A DNA stretch of 64,000 bases from Flavobacterium sp. HSC-32F16 (GTDB lineage Bacteria > Bacteroidota > Bacteroidia > Flavobacteriales > Flavobacteriaceae): NCBI RefSeq assembly GCF_024171645.1, contig NZ_JALKAC010000003.1, positions 1 through 64,000 of the forward strand. The letters are read 5' to 3'. The position numbers were made by a program, and so were the translations under genes. The notes under the pieces were generated by a model, which was given only the letters and a program-made list of their open reading frames with translations, did no database searches and was not told where the DNA came from. Positions 42,687-52,086 of the stretch are shown here, piece after piece; position 1 is the stretch's first letter, and each line of letters opens with the position of its first letter.

Positions 42687-44165
42687 ATGCCTTTATATAC
42701 AACGCAACCGTTAAAAATATACAACTCACTTTCGGGTGAAAAAGAAAATTTCAAACCAATCCATGAAGGAAATGTTGGAATGTATGTTTGCGGACCAACG
42801 GTTTATAGTAATGTACATTTAGGAAACGTAAGGACTTTTATGTCTTTTGACGTAATTTTCAGGTATTTTTTACACTTGGATTATAAAGTTCGTTATGTTC
42901 GAAATATTACCGATGTTGGTCATATTGTAGATGATGTTGATGAAGGTGAAGATAAAATTGCTAAAAAAGCACGTTTAGAGCAATTAGAGCCAATGGAAGT
43001 TGTTCAGCGATATACTGTTGATTTTCACGACATTCTAAAATCATTCAACTTTTTACCTCCAAGTATTGAACCAACTGCAACGGGACATATTATTGAGCAA
43101 ATCGAAATCATCAAAAAAATCATTGATACCGGAATTGGTTATGTAGCCAATGGATCAGTTTATTTTGATGTCGTAAAATATAATGAAACTAACAATTACG
43201 GAATTCTAAGCGGCAGAAACATCGAAGATATGCTGGCGAATACGCGTGATCTTGACGGACAATCTGACAAAAGAAACCCGCAGGATTTTGCACTTTGGAA
43301 AAAAGCAGAACCGGAACATATCATGAGATGGCCTTCTCCATGGAGCGATGGTTTCCCGGGATGGCACTTAGAATGTACCGCAATGAGTACTAAATATTTA
43401 GGAAATCATTTCGACATTCACGGAGGCGGAATGGATTTAAAATTTCCGCATCATGAATGTGAAATTGCTCAAAACGAAGCCTGCACAGGACAATCGCCGG
43501 TAAATTACTGGATGCATGCCAATATGCTTACGCTTAACGGAAAGAAAATGGCAAAATCTACCGGAAATAATATTTTACCGGGAGAAATTTTAAGCGGCGA
43601 TAATACTATTTTAAGTAAAGCGTTTTCTGCTTCTGTAACCAGATTCTTTATGTTACAGGCACATTACAGAAGTATTTTAGATTTCTCTGATGATGCTATT
43701 ACAGCTGCTGAAAAAGGATACAAAAGATTAATGGAAGCTATTGAAGCATTACCTGCAATAACTGCAGGTACTTCGAGTTCTGTTGATTTTGCTGCATGGA
43801 AACAAGCTTGTTATGATGCTATGAACGACGATTTTAACACGCCAATATTGATTGCCCAATTATTTGAAGCTGTTCGTTATATCAATTTATTAAAAGAAGG
43901 AAAAGAAACTATCTCTGCCGAAGATTTAAAATCATTTTCAACAGCAATAAATGCTTTTGTTTTTGACGTTTTAGGTTTAAGCGATGAGAAAGCTTCTGAC
44001 AGCAATAATGATAAATTAGAAGGTGTTGTAAACATGCTTATCGGAATGAGAAATCAGGCCAGAGCCGATAAAAATTTCGCCCTTTCAGATCAAATTCGCG
44101 ATCAGTTAATTGCTCTTGGAATTCAGTTAAAAGACGGTAAAGAAGGAACTTCTTTTAGTATCTAA
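42687..44165 (+). CDS. cysS: cysteinyl-tRNA synthetase
   Basis: 492 residues. Class I synthetase for tRNA-Cys. The HIGH-type motif is [20 protein letters not shown] (HLGN), with C34 the first zinc ligand. Further zinc-site segments are [10 protein letters not shown] and [13 protein letters not shown]. The KMSKS motif is [10 protein letters not shown]. The C-terminal DALR-like helical region runs from about 370. Complete and of usual length. Followed after 93 bases by yidD. Confidence 0.97.
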   Translation: MPLYTTQPLKIYNSLSGEKENFKPIHEGNVGMYVCGPTVYSNVHLGNVRTFMSFDVIFRYFLHLDYKVRYVRNITDVGHIVDDVDEGEDKIAKKARLEQLEPMEVVQRYTVDFHDILKSFNFLPPSIEPTATGHIIEQIEIIKKIIDTGIGYVANGSVYFDVVKYNETNNYGILSGRNIEDMLANTRDLDGQSDKRNPQDFALWKKAEPEHIMRWPSPWSDGFPGWHLECTAMSTKYLGNHFDIHGGGMDLKFPHHECEIAQNEACTGQSPVNYWMHANMLTLNGKKMAKSTGNNILPGEILSGDNTILSKAFSASVTRFFMLQAHYRSILDFSDDAITAAEKGYKRLMEAIEALPAITAGTSSSVDFAAWKQACYDAMNDDFNTPILIAQLFEAVRYINLLKEGKETISAEDLKSFSTAINAFVFDVLGLSDEKASDSNNDKLEGVVNMLIGMRNQARADKNFALSDQIRDQLIALGIQLKDGKEGTSFSI

Positions 44166-44258
44166 TAAAACAAAGTATTCAGCAATCAGTATAAAGTGTT
44201 TGGATTTAAACTTTACTTTAACTGATTACCAAATACTGATCACTGTTTACTAAAAAAT
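44166..44258. repeat. CAGT/ACTGATCACTG low-complexity gap
   Basis: Contains the words AGTATTCAGCAATCAGTATA and AATACTGATCACTGTTTAC. These near-repeats of CAGT and their reverse complement could form a weak hairpin. No gene; probably another dispersed intergenic repeat. Confidence 0.4.
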
Positions 44259-44507
44259 ATGTTATCAAAAATTCTAATATATCCGTTTGTAATATTGGTG
44301 CGCTTTTATCAAACTGCGATTTCACCTTTTACACCCGCTTCATGCAGGTTTGAGCCAACGTGTTCAACATACATGATTCAGGCATTGCAGATTCACGGAT
44401 TATTTTACGGGGGATATTTAGGAATGAAAAGAATTTTAAGCTGTCATCCCTGGGGAAGGACTGGTTACGATCCCGTTCCAGAAAAGAAATGTTCACATAA
44501 ACATTAA
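44259..44507 (+). CDS. yidD: membrane protein insertion efficiency factor YidD
   Basis: 82 residues, complete. Carries the family pattern [31 protein letters not shown] and [20 protein letters not shown], with the conserved cysteines and an amphipathic N-terminal helix. Assists YidC-dependent insertion at the inner membrane. It lies between cysS and lgt, a common neighbourhood in Flavobacteriia. Confidence 0.95.
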   Translation: MLSKILIYPFVILVRFYQTAISPFTPASCRFEPTCSTYMIQALQIHGLFYGGYLGMKRILSCHPWGRTGYDPVPEKKCSHKH

Positions 44508-44575
44508 CTTTTTATAAAGATTTGCTCCGCATTTAATATCTATTTTTACAAAACATAATAAAAAAATTACCATAT

Positions 44576-45508
44576 ATGACACATCCTTTAAATATCGTTT
44601 GGAATCCTTCAGAAGGAATAGATTTAGGATTTTTTATGATTCGTTATTACAGTTTAATGTTTGTAATTGCTTTTGGTTTAGGCTGGTTCCTAATGAAAAA
44701 GATTTTCGAACGCGAACATGAATCAATAGACAAATTAGATTCGTTATTTGTCTGGACTGTTTTAGCAACTTTAATTGGAGCTCGTTTAGGACATGTTTTA
44801 TTTTATGACTGGGAGTATTTTAGAAATCATTTACTTGAAATCTTTTTACCTTTTAAATTCGAACCAAAATTTGAGTTTACAGGTTTTCAGGGATTAGCCA
44901 GCCACGGTGCCGCAATTGCTATTATTCTGGCTATGTATTACTATAGCAAAATGATCCTAAAACGTCCGTTGCTTTGGATTTTAGACCGTGTCGTTATTCC
45001 GGTTGCTAGCGGTGCTATTTTTGTTCGTTTAGGGAACTTTATGAATTCAGAAATTATTGGTCATGAAACAACCTCTGCTTTTGGAATTCGTTTTTTACAT
45101 GATAAATTCAGCAAAGCAGAAGCCGTAAATGCAACTCAAATCGCAAATCCAAAAGAAGCTTACAATGCCATTGCAGCAAACCCAAAATTTACTGATTTAT
45201 TAGCACAGGTTCCTGCAAAACACCCAACACAATTATACGAAGCATTTTGCTATATTTTTGTATTTGCTATCTTATTTTTCCTTTACTGGAAAACAAATGC
45301 AAGACTTAAATCAGGATACTTATTCGGATTGTTTTTAGTGCTTTTATTTGTAGTTCGCTTTATTGTAGAATTTGTAAAAGAAAGCCAGGGCGGTATCGAA
45401 GAAGAATTAGGTTTATTCTCAACCGGTCAATGGTTAAGTATTCCTTTTATTATAATTGGTCTTTTCTTCATCATTAGAGCACAAAGAAATCCCTTAGCGG
45501 CTTCATAG
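44576..45508 (+). CDS. lgt: prolipoprotein diacylglyceryl transferase
   Basis: 310 residues, about seven transmembrane helices. Transfers diacylglycerol from phosphatidylglycerol to the lipobox cysteine of prolipoproteins. Family marks: IRYYSLMFVIAFGLGWFLMK, ATLIGARLGHVLFYDWEYF, GLASHGAAIAI, the signature VRLGNFMNSEIIGHET, and KHPTQLYEAF near the C-terminus. A lineage-typical insertion of about 40 residues lies between the signature and HPTQLYEA. The lipoproteins in this window would be its substrates. Confidence 0.96.
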   Translation: MTHPLNIVWNPSEGIDLGFFMIRYYSLMFVIAFGLGWFLMKKIFEREHESIDKLDSLFVWTVLATLIGARLGHVLFYDWEYFRNHLLEIFLPFKFEPKFEFTGFQGLASHGAAIAIILAMYYYSKMILKRPLLWILDRVVIPVASGAIFVRLGNFMNSEIIGHETTSAFGIRFLHDKFSKAEAVNATQIANPKEAYNAIAANPKFTDLLAQVPAKHPTQLYEAFCYIFVFAILFFLYWKTNARLKSGYLFGLFLVLLFVVRFIVEFVKESQGGIEEELGLFSTGQWLSIPFIIIGLFFIIRAQRNPLAAS

Positions 45509-45535
45509 TAAAAGAAAGAAACTTTTAAAAATAAT

Positions 45536-45568
45536 AAAGTCCAGTATAATTCATTTATACTGGACTTT
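45536..45568 (+). terminator. terminator of the cysS-yidD-lgt run
   Basis: AAAGTCCAGTATA and TATACTGGACTTT pair over 13 bases, 27 bases after lgt. It is followed by about 330 bases without an intact gene. Confidence 0.88.
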
Positions 45569-45789
45569 TTCTTTTATTAAGTATGCAAACCTTTTAGGAG
45601 GAAACTGGGAAAATTAAAAAAAGATTCTGTTTTAAGTTAGCTTCTTTATATTTATTCCTACAATCAGTAATCCTATTTTTTTTATACATTTATTATAAGC
45701 CATTTTATTCTTTACATTTTTTTCTGATTTGTTCTTTAAAGTTTTGTTTTAGTCTCATTCGGATATCACGTTATATTATAACTTCAATT

Positions 45790-45905
45790 TTACTAACAGT
45801 ATTCTCTAATTTCATAGCTTTTTGAGGAATGCTGACTATTTTTTTTTCATCTACTTTGTTTTTACAGCTTAAAAAAATGTAAAAAAACAAAGTAGGAGTA
45901 AGACC
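45790..45905 (-). pseudogene. decayed copy of the 5' end of the lipoprotein gene at 45920
   Basis: Read on the minus strand, 45830-45900 repeats the signal-peptide region of the gene 45920-47086. It shares TACTTTGTTTTTTTACATTT and AAGCTGTAAA (encoding SCK), then AAAAAAATAGTCA. A homopolymer run has one base fewer than in the intact gene, breaking the frame. The remainder reads SCKNKVDEKKIVSIPQKAMK, then LENTVSKIEVII and stop. It lies downstream of the intact gene with 14 bases between. No other gene is visible at 45569-45789. Confidence 0.65.
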
Positions 45906-45919
45906 TGTTTTTTCGTAAG

Positions 45920-47086
45920 CTAGAAATCTTCACCTCTTTTAATTTTATCTACATCAATTTCATCAATAGTATCCTCCAATACCTGCTTCATGTTCTTTAT
46001 ACCAAAATAATTGTGTTTTACTATAATATCTTCAATTTCGGGATGCTCTACAAGCAAATCATATAATGCCGATCCCGCATTACTCCATAACCCAGGATTA
46101 TGTGGCTTATATTTAATAATTGCAGGTACTTCTATGCTCGCAATCACAGCAGCAATATGAGCTTTTTCAACATCATTAAACATTTTAAATGGATTTTTAC
46201 TTCCAAATTCTTCTCCTAATTCTTTTTCATACAAAGCAAAACTATAATAATTTAAAGCATAAATAAATCTATTATCGTTTGCCCTAGTATTGTTTTTAAC
46301 ATAGTCTACCAGACCTTGCCTGATACAAAAATTATTATTCAAATCTTTTGTAAAAAAAACAGTGCCAATTAATTGCTTCTCGGTAGGTTGAGAATCATTG
46401 TACATTTCATAATAATCCTCTAATAATAGCTTATTTATTCTAGGTTCCTTATCATAACCTAAAGAATTAACTAGACTTTTTAAAAAATCCTGATCATTAA
46501 CAAGGAGCCAGTCTAAATCAGCTTGACTGTCATTAAATAAATATTTATTTCTTGCAATTATATAATGGGGTATACTAATTGAATAGCTGTTATCTTTATT
46601 TATTTTTATAACATCTTCCAAAAATAACGTTGGAATGATGAAATTATATTTTTTAATAACAAATTGATTATTTACATCAAATTCAAATTCAAATTGATTA
46701 AGAGTAGAGGATTTTCTATCAAATTTATTAGTAAAAATTGTTGTAAATGCACTGTATTTTTTTACTTTATTATCTTTTATTAAATCACTAATTCTTCTTT
46801 CAAATTCACCATTAGACAATGTCTTATAGCCTGCATTTTTTAATTCTTGTGTAACAAAAGGTATAAGAATAAGAAGATCTTTTTCTGAAGGCAAATAAGG
46901 ATTATCTGGTCGATAATCTATATAATTTGCATTTTTCTGAAGCTTTATAATTTTTTTTATTTCAGTTACATCAATATTTAGAGTATCTTTTTTATGATTA
47001 TTGACTATTTTTTTAGCATTTTCTTTGTCTTTACAGCTTAAAAAAAATGTAAAAAAACAAAGTACTAGTAAGCTAAATGTTTTCAT
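45920..47086 (-). CDS. lipoprotein, candidate immunity protein
   Basis: 388 residues. Signal peptide MKTFSLLVLCFFTFFLSC with lipobox cysteine at 18, then KDKENAKKIVNNHKKD. The rest is mostly helical: KIIKLQKNANYIDYRPDNPY, YEMYNDSQPTEKQLIGTVFF, HIAAVIASIEVPAIIKYKPH. No known domain recognised. It starts 10 bases after the wall-hydrolase gene on the same strand. A periplasm-facing lipoprotein directly behind a peptidoglycan-degrading cargo gene is the usual place for an immunity protein, so that role is inferred. A decayed partial copy follows at 45790-45905. Confidence 0.75.
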   Translation of the reverse strand: MKTFSLLVLCFFTFFLSCKDKENAKKIVNNHKKDTLNIDVTEIKKIIKLQKNANYIDYRPDNPYLPSEKDLLILIPFVTQELKNAGYKTLSNGEFERRISDLIKDNKVKKYSAFTTIFTNKFDRKSSTLNQFEFEFDVNNQFVIKKYNFIIPTLFLEDVIKINKDNSYSISIPHYIIARNKYLFNDSQADLDWLLVNDQDFLKSLVNSLGYDKEPRINKLLLEDYYEMYNDSQPTEKQLIGTVFFTKDLNNNFCIRQGLVDYVKNNTRANDNRFIYALNYYSFALYEKELGEEFGSKNPFKMFNDVEKAHIAAVIASIEVPAIIKYKPHNPGLWSNAGSALYDLLVEHPEIEDIIVKHNYFGIKNMKQVLEDTIDEIDVDKIKRGEDF

Positions 47087-47096
47087 AATAATGTAT

Positions 47097-49394
47097 CTAT
47101 TTTTTATCTTGTTTTGAATAATGTACTTTTGGCGTATAAAATCTGCAGGTTGAAGCAGTATAAGTTGATGTTCTGACAGGATGATTCATTAAGTGTTTAC
47201 TTAACCTCCTCCATTTCAATTTAACAACCCCTTGTAGTTGAATTGCATCGTCTATATCTTCAGGCTTTTCTAGACTTTTAATTGCCTCAATAGTTGTTAC
47301 TACATCTTTAGTTTTATCATAACTTACTACTACTCCTGTATGTCCATTACTCCCAGCATCGTTTTTCCAGATAAAAATATCCCCTACTTTAGGTTTATAA
47401 CTTGTAGAATTGTGCTTTTCTAACCATTTTGAGTTATTTTGTGCATAAGTATACAGAGCAGAAGTGTTCATGCTTAAAACTTGTGAGCTCCATTCTATTT
47501 TTTGCAAATACCTACAAATTAACTCCGAACAATCCATAACATCTTCTCCTTGTTGCGAGGTTCTGTCTCCATCCTGACTGTACAAAACTTTATAATTTGA
47601 TTTATCATCTGCAAGCTTTTGGTCTATTGCAATACTCTCCAGCCAGTTAATACCCTGCTGAATTTTTAAATCTGTTGCCACTTGCTTCTCTCCATATTTA
47701 CAAATATCGGTTTCAAATACAACAGCTGTATTTTTGGTAAACACTTCTTGTTTTTCGGTATGATTTCTTTTTCCATTGGCAAGTGGTACATCATTTCCTA
47801 CTTGTTGAGAAATAAGTTTTGTGTGTGATTGTTCATTAGCAATCTTATTTATTCCTTTCCACTTAAAAAATGCCATTGAAGATAAAACGGCAACTGCCAC
47901 ATTTGCAACAATTAAATCAGGGTTTTGTACAATATCTGCTCCTTCTCTTTTTGTATAATTGTTTGCATATTCGTAACCAGCCCTTCCTGTAAGCTGTACT
48001 AGGCCTCGTCCTCTAAGATCCCAGCCGTCATTGGGCTGCGTATTACCAAGTTCTACACCTTTTGCTGCGTTGGGTCCGTAAGCCAGTTTGGCAATCATTT
48101 CTTGATTGGCATATTGGGTAATTGTTTTTTTGCCATTTTTGATTTCTTCAATTCTGCCATATTGATAAGCTTCTCCTCTATGTGTTGCGAAATATGAAAA
48201 AATAATTTTGCGTTTTGTTTTGTTTTCATTCCATCTGCCTAGATGCAAATCATCTGCTAAGTAATTAAAACTTTCTCCTGCACCTTTTACAGTGAGCTCT
48301 TTACCGCTTTCTACAACGGCCTGTGCAAAAAAATGTGCTTTGTTCCAGCAGGTATCCATACCCAGCTCTTTCATATACTTTGTATATATTGCGCCAACAG
48401 TTTCTAAAATAGACAAATCTGTTTGTGTAAATATTTTTTTTAATTGCCCAGCCTTTACTGCAGCAATACAATTTAGACATTCTCCATCTTTATGATTTTT
48501 ATTCCAAATAGAATCCTCTGCCCCCACCATCAATAAACTATTTATAAATTCTTGCTGTGGGTCGTAAACAACAGTTGTATTTACCGCTATTTTCTGTTCC
48601 TGGTAATCGTGAGCTTTTTTATCTGATTTTGCTATTCCCCTGGTTTCTTTTTTTGAAGGTTTAGGAACCGGCACTTTTGCAAATATATCTTCTTTATAAT
48701 CTGGATTAATTACATTGACATTTTCCGTAGGTTTCGAAACTTTTTTGTAAAACTCAGCAGTTACATAATATTCATGAAATGCCCCTTCGTTTAACTCACC
48801 AGGTGCTGACTTTGCATTGACCAGCCATACTTTTCCTAGGTCGAACGTAAATTCTACATCGGCTTTTCCATTTTGCACATTGGTCTCCTTAGTTTGTATA
48901 CTAATATCGCTAAGATCTTTTTTGCCTCCGTCATTTTCCCATAAAGTAACGTTTATGCGAAATTTTTCCATATTTAGGCAATGTATGCGAGCTGTAATAG
49001 TTTCGCCATAGCTAAATAGTTTGGTGGGCTTTTTTCCAAGGCTATCCAAAATTTCGACATGCAGTATCTTGCTTTCTGTATTTTTTTTGGTTTTAATATC
49101 CAAAACTGCTTTTTCGCCGTTGGCATCAACCAGCATTCTGATTCCTTTTCTATCAAGGCTCTGCTGGTAAAAGGTATAATCTACAGTTGCACCTGTCTTA
49201 TTATTTTTGGTCATTTTTACCCATTCATTTCCTAATAATATCCAGACACTCCATTTGATATTTTCGTCAGGTATATTTTCTATTGGATCAATGAATTTAG
49301 ATGGAGCAGAACTGCCAAAAAAATCATGTATAGAATAATACTCTTTTATTCCTATCACAGGATTGGGATTACCATATATTTTTACTTTGCTCAT
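47097..49394 (-). CDS. large T6SS-type cargo with chitinase-like and CHAP/NlpC-like domains
   Basis: 765 residues, no signal peptide. The N-terminal part (about 1-280) starts MSKVKIYGNPNPVIGIKEYY and includes RKGIRMLVDANGEK and FHEYYVTAEF, an Ig-like carrier region. The middle part (about 300-540) is lysozyme/GH19-chitinase-like, with HFFAQAVVESGKELTVKGAG and GRGLVQLTGRAGYEYANNY, as in muramidase or chitinase folds. The C-terminal part (about 600-725) has a cysteine-peptidase pattern: DCSELICRYL with C622, then KPKVGDIFIWKND and NGHTGVVVSYDK. The two activities would cut glycan and peptide of the cell wall. The DUF4280 tip gene immediately upstream suggests delivery by a contractile secretion system. 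Confidence 0.8.
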   Translation of the reverse strand: MSKVKIYGNPNPVIGIKEYYSIHDFFGSSAPSKFIDPIENIPDENIKWSVWILLGNEWVKMTKNNKTGATVDYTFYQQSLDRKGIRMLVDANGEKAVLDIKTKKNTESKILHVEILDSLGKKPTKLFSYGETITARIHCLNMEKFRINVTLWENDGGKKDLSDISIQTKETNVQNGKADVEFTFDLGKVWLVNAKSAPGELNEGAFHEYYVTAEFYKKVSKPTENVNVINPDYKEDIFAKVPVPKPSKKETRGIAKSDKKAHDYQEQKIAVNTTVVYDPQQEFINSLLMVGAEDSIWNKNHKDGECLNCIAAVKAGQLKKIFTQTDLSILETVGAIYTKYMKELGMDTCWNKAHFFAQAVVESGKELTVKGAGESFNYLADDLHLGRWNENKTKRKIIFSYFATHRGEAYQYGRIEEIKNGKKTITQYANQEMIAKLAYGPNAAKGVELGNTQPNDGWDLRGRGLVQLTGRAGYEYANNYTKREGADIVQNPDLIVANVAVAVLSSMAFFKWKGINKIANEQSHTKLISQQVGNDVPLANGKRNHTEKQEVFTKNTAVVFETDICKYGEKQVATDLKIQQGINWLESIAIDQKLADDKSNYKVLYSQDGDRTSQQGEDVMDCSELICRYLQKIEWSSQVLSMNTSALYTYAQNNSKWLEKHNSTSYKPKVGDIFIWKNDAGSNGHTGVVVSYDKTKDVVTTIEAIKSLEKPEDIDDAIQLQGVVKLKWRRLSKHLMNHPVRTSTYTASTCRFYTPKVHYSKQDKK

Positions 49395-49429
49395 ATTTTT
49401 TTACTATTTTACAGTACGGCTATTATTTT

Positions 49430-49909
49430 TTAAGAACAAATCGCCATTTCATCTTCCAACTCATCAGGATTTAACAAAGGATTAATCTGCTTTAAGGCAT
49501 CACGATCTGCTTTTTGCATCTGCTGGCTTCCTACTTCGGCGACCTGTCCATGCTTAAAAATTTCTATACATTTTGGTCCGCCTACAGGGCATTCCGCTGT
49601 ACTGTCTTCTGTCAAAATTTTGCCCTGATTGCTTAAGGTTACTTTTTCATAAGGATCATACCATTGGGGTATTGTCACCATGCAGGGTTTATTACCGCTT
49701 GATGTAGGCTGTAAGGTACATTTGCCAAAAGTGCCATTCTTTAAGGTTTGATTAATATCTTTGGTTGTGGCTATCAATTTTTTATTGGCTCCTTTGTCGT
49801 TCGCAAAATGTTTTTTTTGAGATTTTACCACTAAAATATCAGTGGCATTCGTGTCTTCACTAAACTTGCATTTGCACGCAGCGCCATCTACAACAACATA
49901 TTTTTCCAT
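49430..49909 (-). CDS. DUF4280 PAAR-like protein
   Basis: 159 residues. DUF4280 pattern: MEKYVVVDGAACKCKFSEDT, ATTKDINQTLKNGTFGKCTL, GNKPCMVTIPQWYDPYEKVT, ILTEDSTAECPVGGPKCIEI. The ordered cysteines could bind a metal at a spike tip, as in PAAR proteins that cap contractile injection systems and carry effectors. It lies directly upstream of the hydrolase gene (35 bases), so it is the probable carrier of that protein. The C-terminal 30 residues are acidic and may be a docking tail. Confidence 0.85.
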   Translation of the reverse strand: MEKYVVVDGAACKCKFSEDTNATDILVVKSQKKHFANDKGANKKLIATTKDINQTLKNGTFGKCTLQPTSSGNKPCMVTIPQWYDPYEKVTLSNQGKILTEDSTAECPVGGPKCIEIFKHGQVAEVGSQQMQKADRDALKQINPLLNPDELEDEMAICS

Positions 49910-49927
49910 AATCTTGATTCTTTATTA

Positions 49928-50791
49928 TTATACTAAAAGCGATATCCTGCTGTCTACTGTAATTTTACTTTGATCTAAATTTTTAACTTCAACTTTAATT
50001 TTTCGTCTCATATCAATCAAATCACATTCTAAGTAAAGGTACTCAATGAGATAATTATTAGGATTCAAGTAATATTGGGCATCATAATGCTCTTCTACAT
50101 TTTCATCTGTTGATTTTCCGCTTTGTATTACTTCTATTTGGTTAAAGTCATTTAAATAAGGTACTGCTTTTTGAATAACTAAAAATTCCAGATCGTCAGT
50201 ATAAGCAATGGCAGGAAAATATAATTTTCTTTCCCTTTCAAAACTACGGGTATAGGATCTATGTATTCCGTTAAAATAGGCTCTTAAAAACCAATTCCCG
50301 GAAATTAATCTTACTAGAGATTTATCATCATCTATAGCATTTTCAATATTTTGGGCTAATCTCGCAAAGGTTTTTCCATCAAATAGTTCTTTAATAGCTT
50401 CTTTTTGATTTTCCCAGCGTTCTTTTAATTTGTGATAACTATTTATATCGACCCATTTTCCGTATTTGTTCACCACAATTCTTAAAGGATATAACAGTTC
50501 GGCTGTTTTTTCTGCAACCTTGTAAGCTCTTGTATCAATCGGTTTTTCATCAATCAATAACTCTGATATTTTATCAATTTGAAAAAAATAAAACTCATCA
50601 TGATTTGTATCTGACTTTAACCATCTTAAACTAAAATTTTGTTCCAGAGTTTGTTTTTTATCATCTTTTTCAATCGTATACAAAACTGAATAGTCATGAT
50701 TGAGTTCAAAAGGACGAAACGGCAGCACATAATCCTCACTTACAAATAAAACCTCTTCTCTCTTTTTTTGTTTATCCACTTCTTTCCCCAT
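49928..50791 (-). CDS. unknown protein of the T6SS-type module
   Basis: 287 residues from the ATG at 50791 (the earlier TTG is less likely). Soluble, mixed alpha/beta: VLPFRPFELNHDYSVLYTIE, LYPLRIVVNKYGKWVDINSY, HKLKERWENQKEAIKELFDG, HYDAQYYLNPNNYLIEYLYL. No enzyme motif or known domain. It lies between the TssN-like gene and the DUF4280 tip gene with gaps of 47 and 18 bases. The position suggests a chaperone or adaptor that loads the cargo, which is inference. Confidence 0.75.
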   Translation of the reverse strand: MGKEVDKQKKREEVLFVSEDYVLPFRPFELNHDYSVLYTIEKDDKKQTLEQNFSLRWLKSDTNHDEFYFFQIDKISELLIDEKPIDTRAYKVAEKTAELLYPLRIVVNKYGKWVDINSYHKLKERWENQKEAIKELFDGKTFARLAQNIENAIDDDKSLVRLISGNWFLRAYFNGIHRSYTRSFERERKLYFPAIAYTDDLEFLVIQKAVPYLNDFNQIEVIQSGKSTDENVEEHYDAQYYLNPNNYLIEYLYLECDLIDMRRKIKVEVKNLDQSKITVDSRISLLV

Positions 50792-50838
50792 ATTACACGG
50801 CTTCAATTAAATTTTCAAATGTTTATTTAATTCCAAAA

Positions 50839-51837
50839 TTATTTTATCGCTCCTTCTTCCTCAACTTCTTTTAATTCCTCAATTTTTTTTTGTTCTGCTG
50901 CCTCGTTATGCGATTGAATACCATACAATTTTTGATCAGTTTTTTTCTTCTTTTCCGGAGCAGTATTTTTTTCGATTTCACGCTGGCATACTACTACTGA
51001 GTTTTCTGTAATTTGGTTCATTGCTCCATCATAATCAGCATTTATATATTGGTTTTTTTCATACCATTTGGACTGCAAATAAAAGACCCAATTGTAATTT
51101 TGAGAATCAGGCATTAGCAAATCAATTTGATTGTCTAGGTTTTGTCTGTTATATCCTGTAACCGCAAGAAAAAATAAACGCCCAAAATTTACTTTAACAG
51201 GTGCCTGTACTCTTATCGAAGCATATTCGATATCATTATAACTTTTCTTTATTAAAAAAGTAATCAATACAATAGCTTCCATTTCTTCGTCTTTTATTGC
51301 TGAATATTTTTTTTCGGGTGTCCAGGTAATAAATTTTCTTGGAGGTATTAACATCATAAAGCAGAATACCATGTAAATACAGGTGGGAACAACAAACGAA
51401 ATAAAATGTGCACTCATTAAAAGAGTAAAATTTATTCCGTTTAAAAAAGTGTAAATAATAACAAACAGTATACTAGAATATAGTGGAATAATAAAGGAGA
51501 ACATTAATTCAACACTTTGAGTTTTTAGATTAAACTTCTGAAATATTTTGCGATAGAACCATGTGTTTAAAATGCCTAACAACAAAGAAGCTGTCTGATA
51601 AAAGATAAACTCGTATCTAAGTTCTTTAAAGAGCTTGTTATAGCCTAAAAATGCTATAAGAGCATAGATTAATATAAATGATAAGATATATCCATAAAAT
51701 TTCTTTTTGTACTTTTTTCCAAAATCTTCTACATTATCACTAATAAGCAAAGTAAGTATACCGCAAAGTGCTATAATTACAATTAAAAATACAATGAGCC
51801 TAATATCAACAAGGCTTAACAAATGCTTTTTTACCAT
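50839..51837 (-). CDS. tssN: TssN-like T6SS membrane protein
   Basis: 332 residues with five hydrophobic helices in the N-terminal half (about 12-33, 47-66, 78-97, 107-135 and 140-163). A soluble C-terminal half has IRVQAPVKVNFGRLFFLAVT and MPDSQNYNWVFYLQSKWYEK, and a charged tail KKKKTDQKLYGIQSHNEAAE. This matches what I remember of TssN, a component specific to the Bacteroidota T6SS (subtype iii). It is the first gene of the minus-strand run and the only candidate structural T6SS gene in the window, so the rest of the machine must lie elsewhere. Confidence 0.65.
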   Translation of the reverse strand: MVKKHLLSLVDIRLIVFLIVIIALCGILTLLISDNVEDFGKKYKKKFYGYILSFILIYALIAFLGYNKLFKELRYEFIFYQTASLLLGILNTWFYRKIFQKFNLKTQSVELMFSFIIPLYSSILFVIIYTFLNGINFTLLMSAHFISFVVPTCIYMVFCFMMLIPPRKFITWTPEKKYSAIKDEEMEAIVLITFLIKKSYNDIEYASIRVQAPVKVNFGRLFFLAVTGYNRQNLDNQIDLLMPDSQNYNWVFYLQSKWYEKNQYINADYDGAMNQITENSVVVCQREIEKNTAPEKKKKTDQKLYGIQSHNEAAEQKKIEELKEVEEEGAIK

Positions 51838-51983
51838 TTTAAACTATTAATTAACGATTAATTCAAAAAAAGTGTAGATTATAATCTACATAATTTAACC
51901 GGTACTAATGTAGCTTTTTTATTTCATTTTATTTTAATAATTATAAATATTTTCTTTCATTTTAACATATTCAAACATAAAAA

Positions 51984-52004
51984 AAACGGGGCAGCACCCC
52001 GTTT
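51984..52004 (-). terminator. terminator after the PagL-like gene
   Basis: AAACGGGG pairs with CCCCGTTT around CAGCA, with a T run on the minus strand. The gap 51838-52086 otherwise shows no gene. Confidence 0.75.
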
Positions 52005-52086
52005 CTATTAATATTGTTATTCCAACTACTTACTCTTTTTCTATCTTAAAACATTAACAACTAATTATTTAAAAAAATAATTCATC

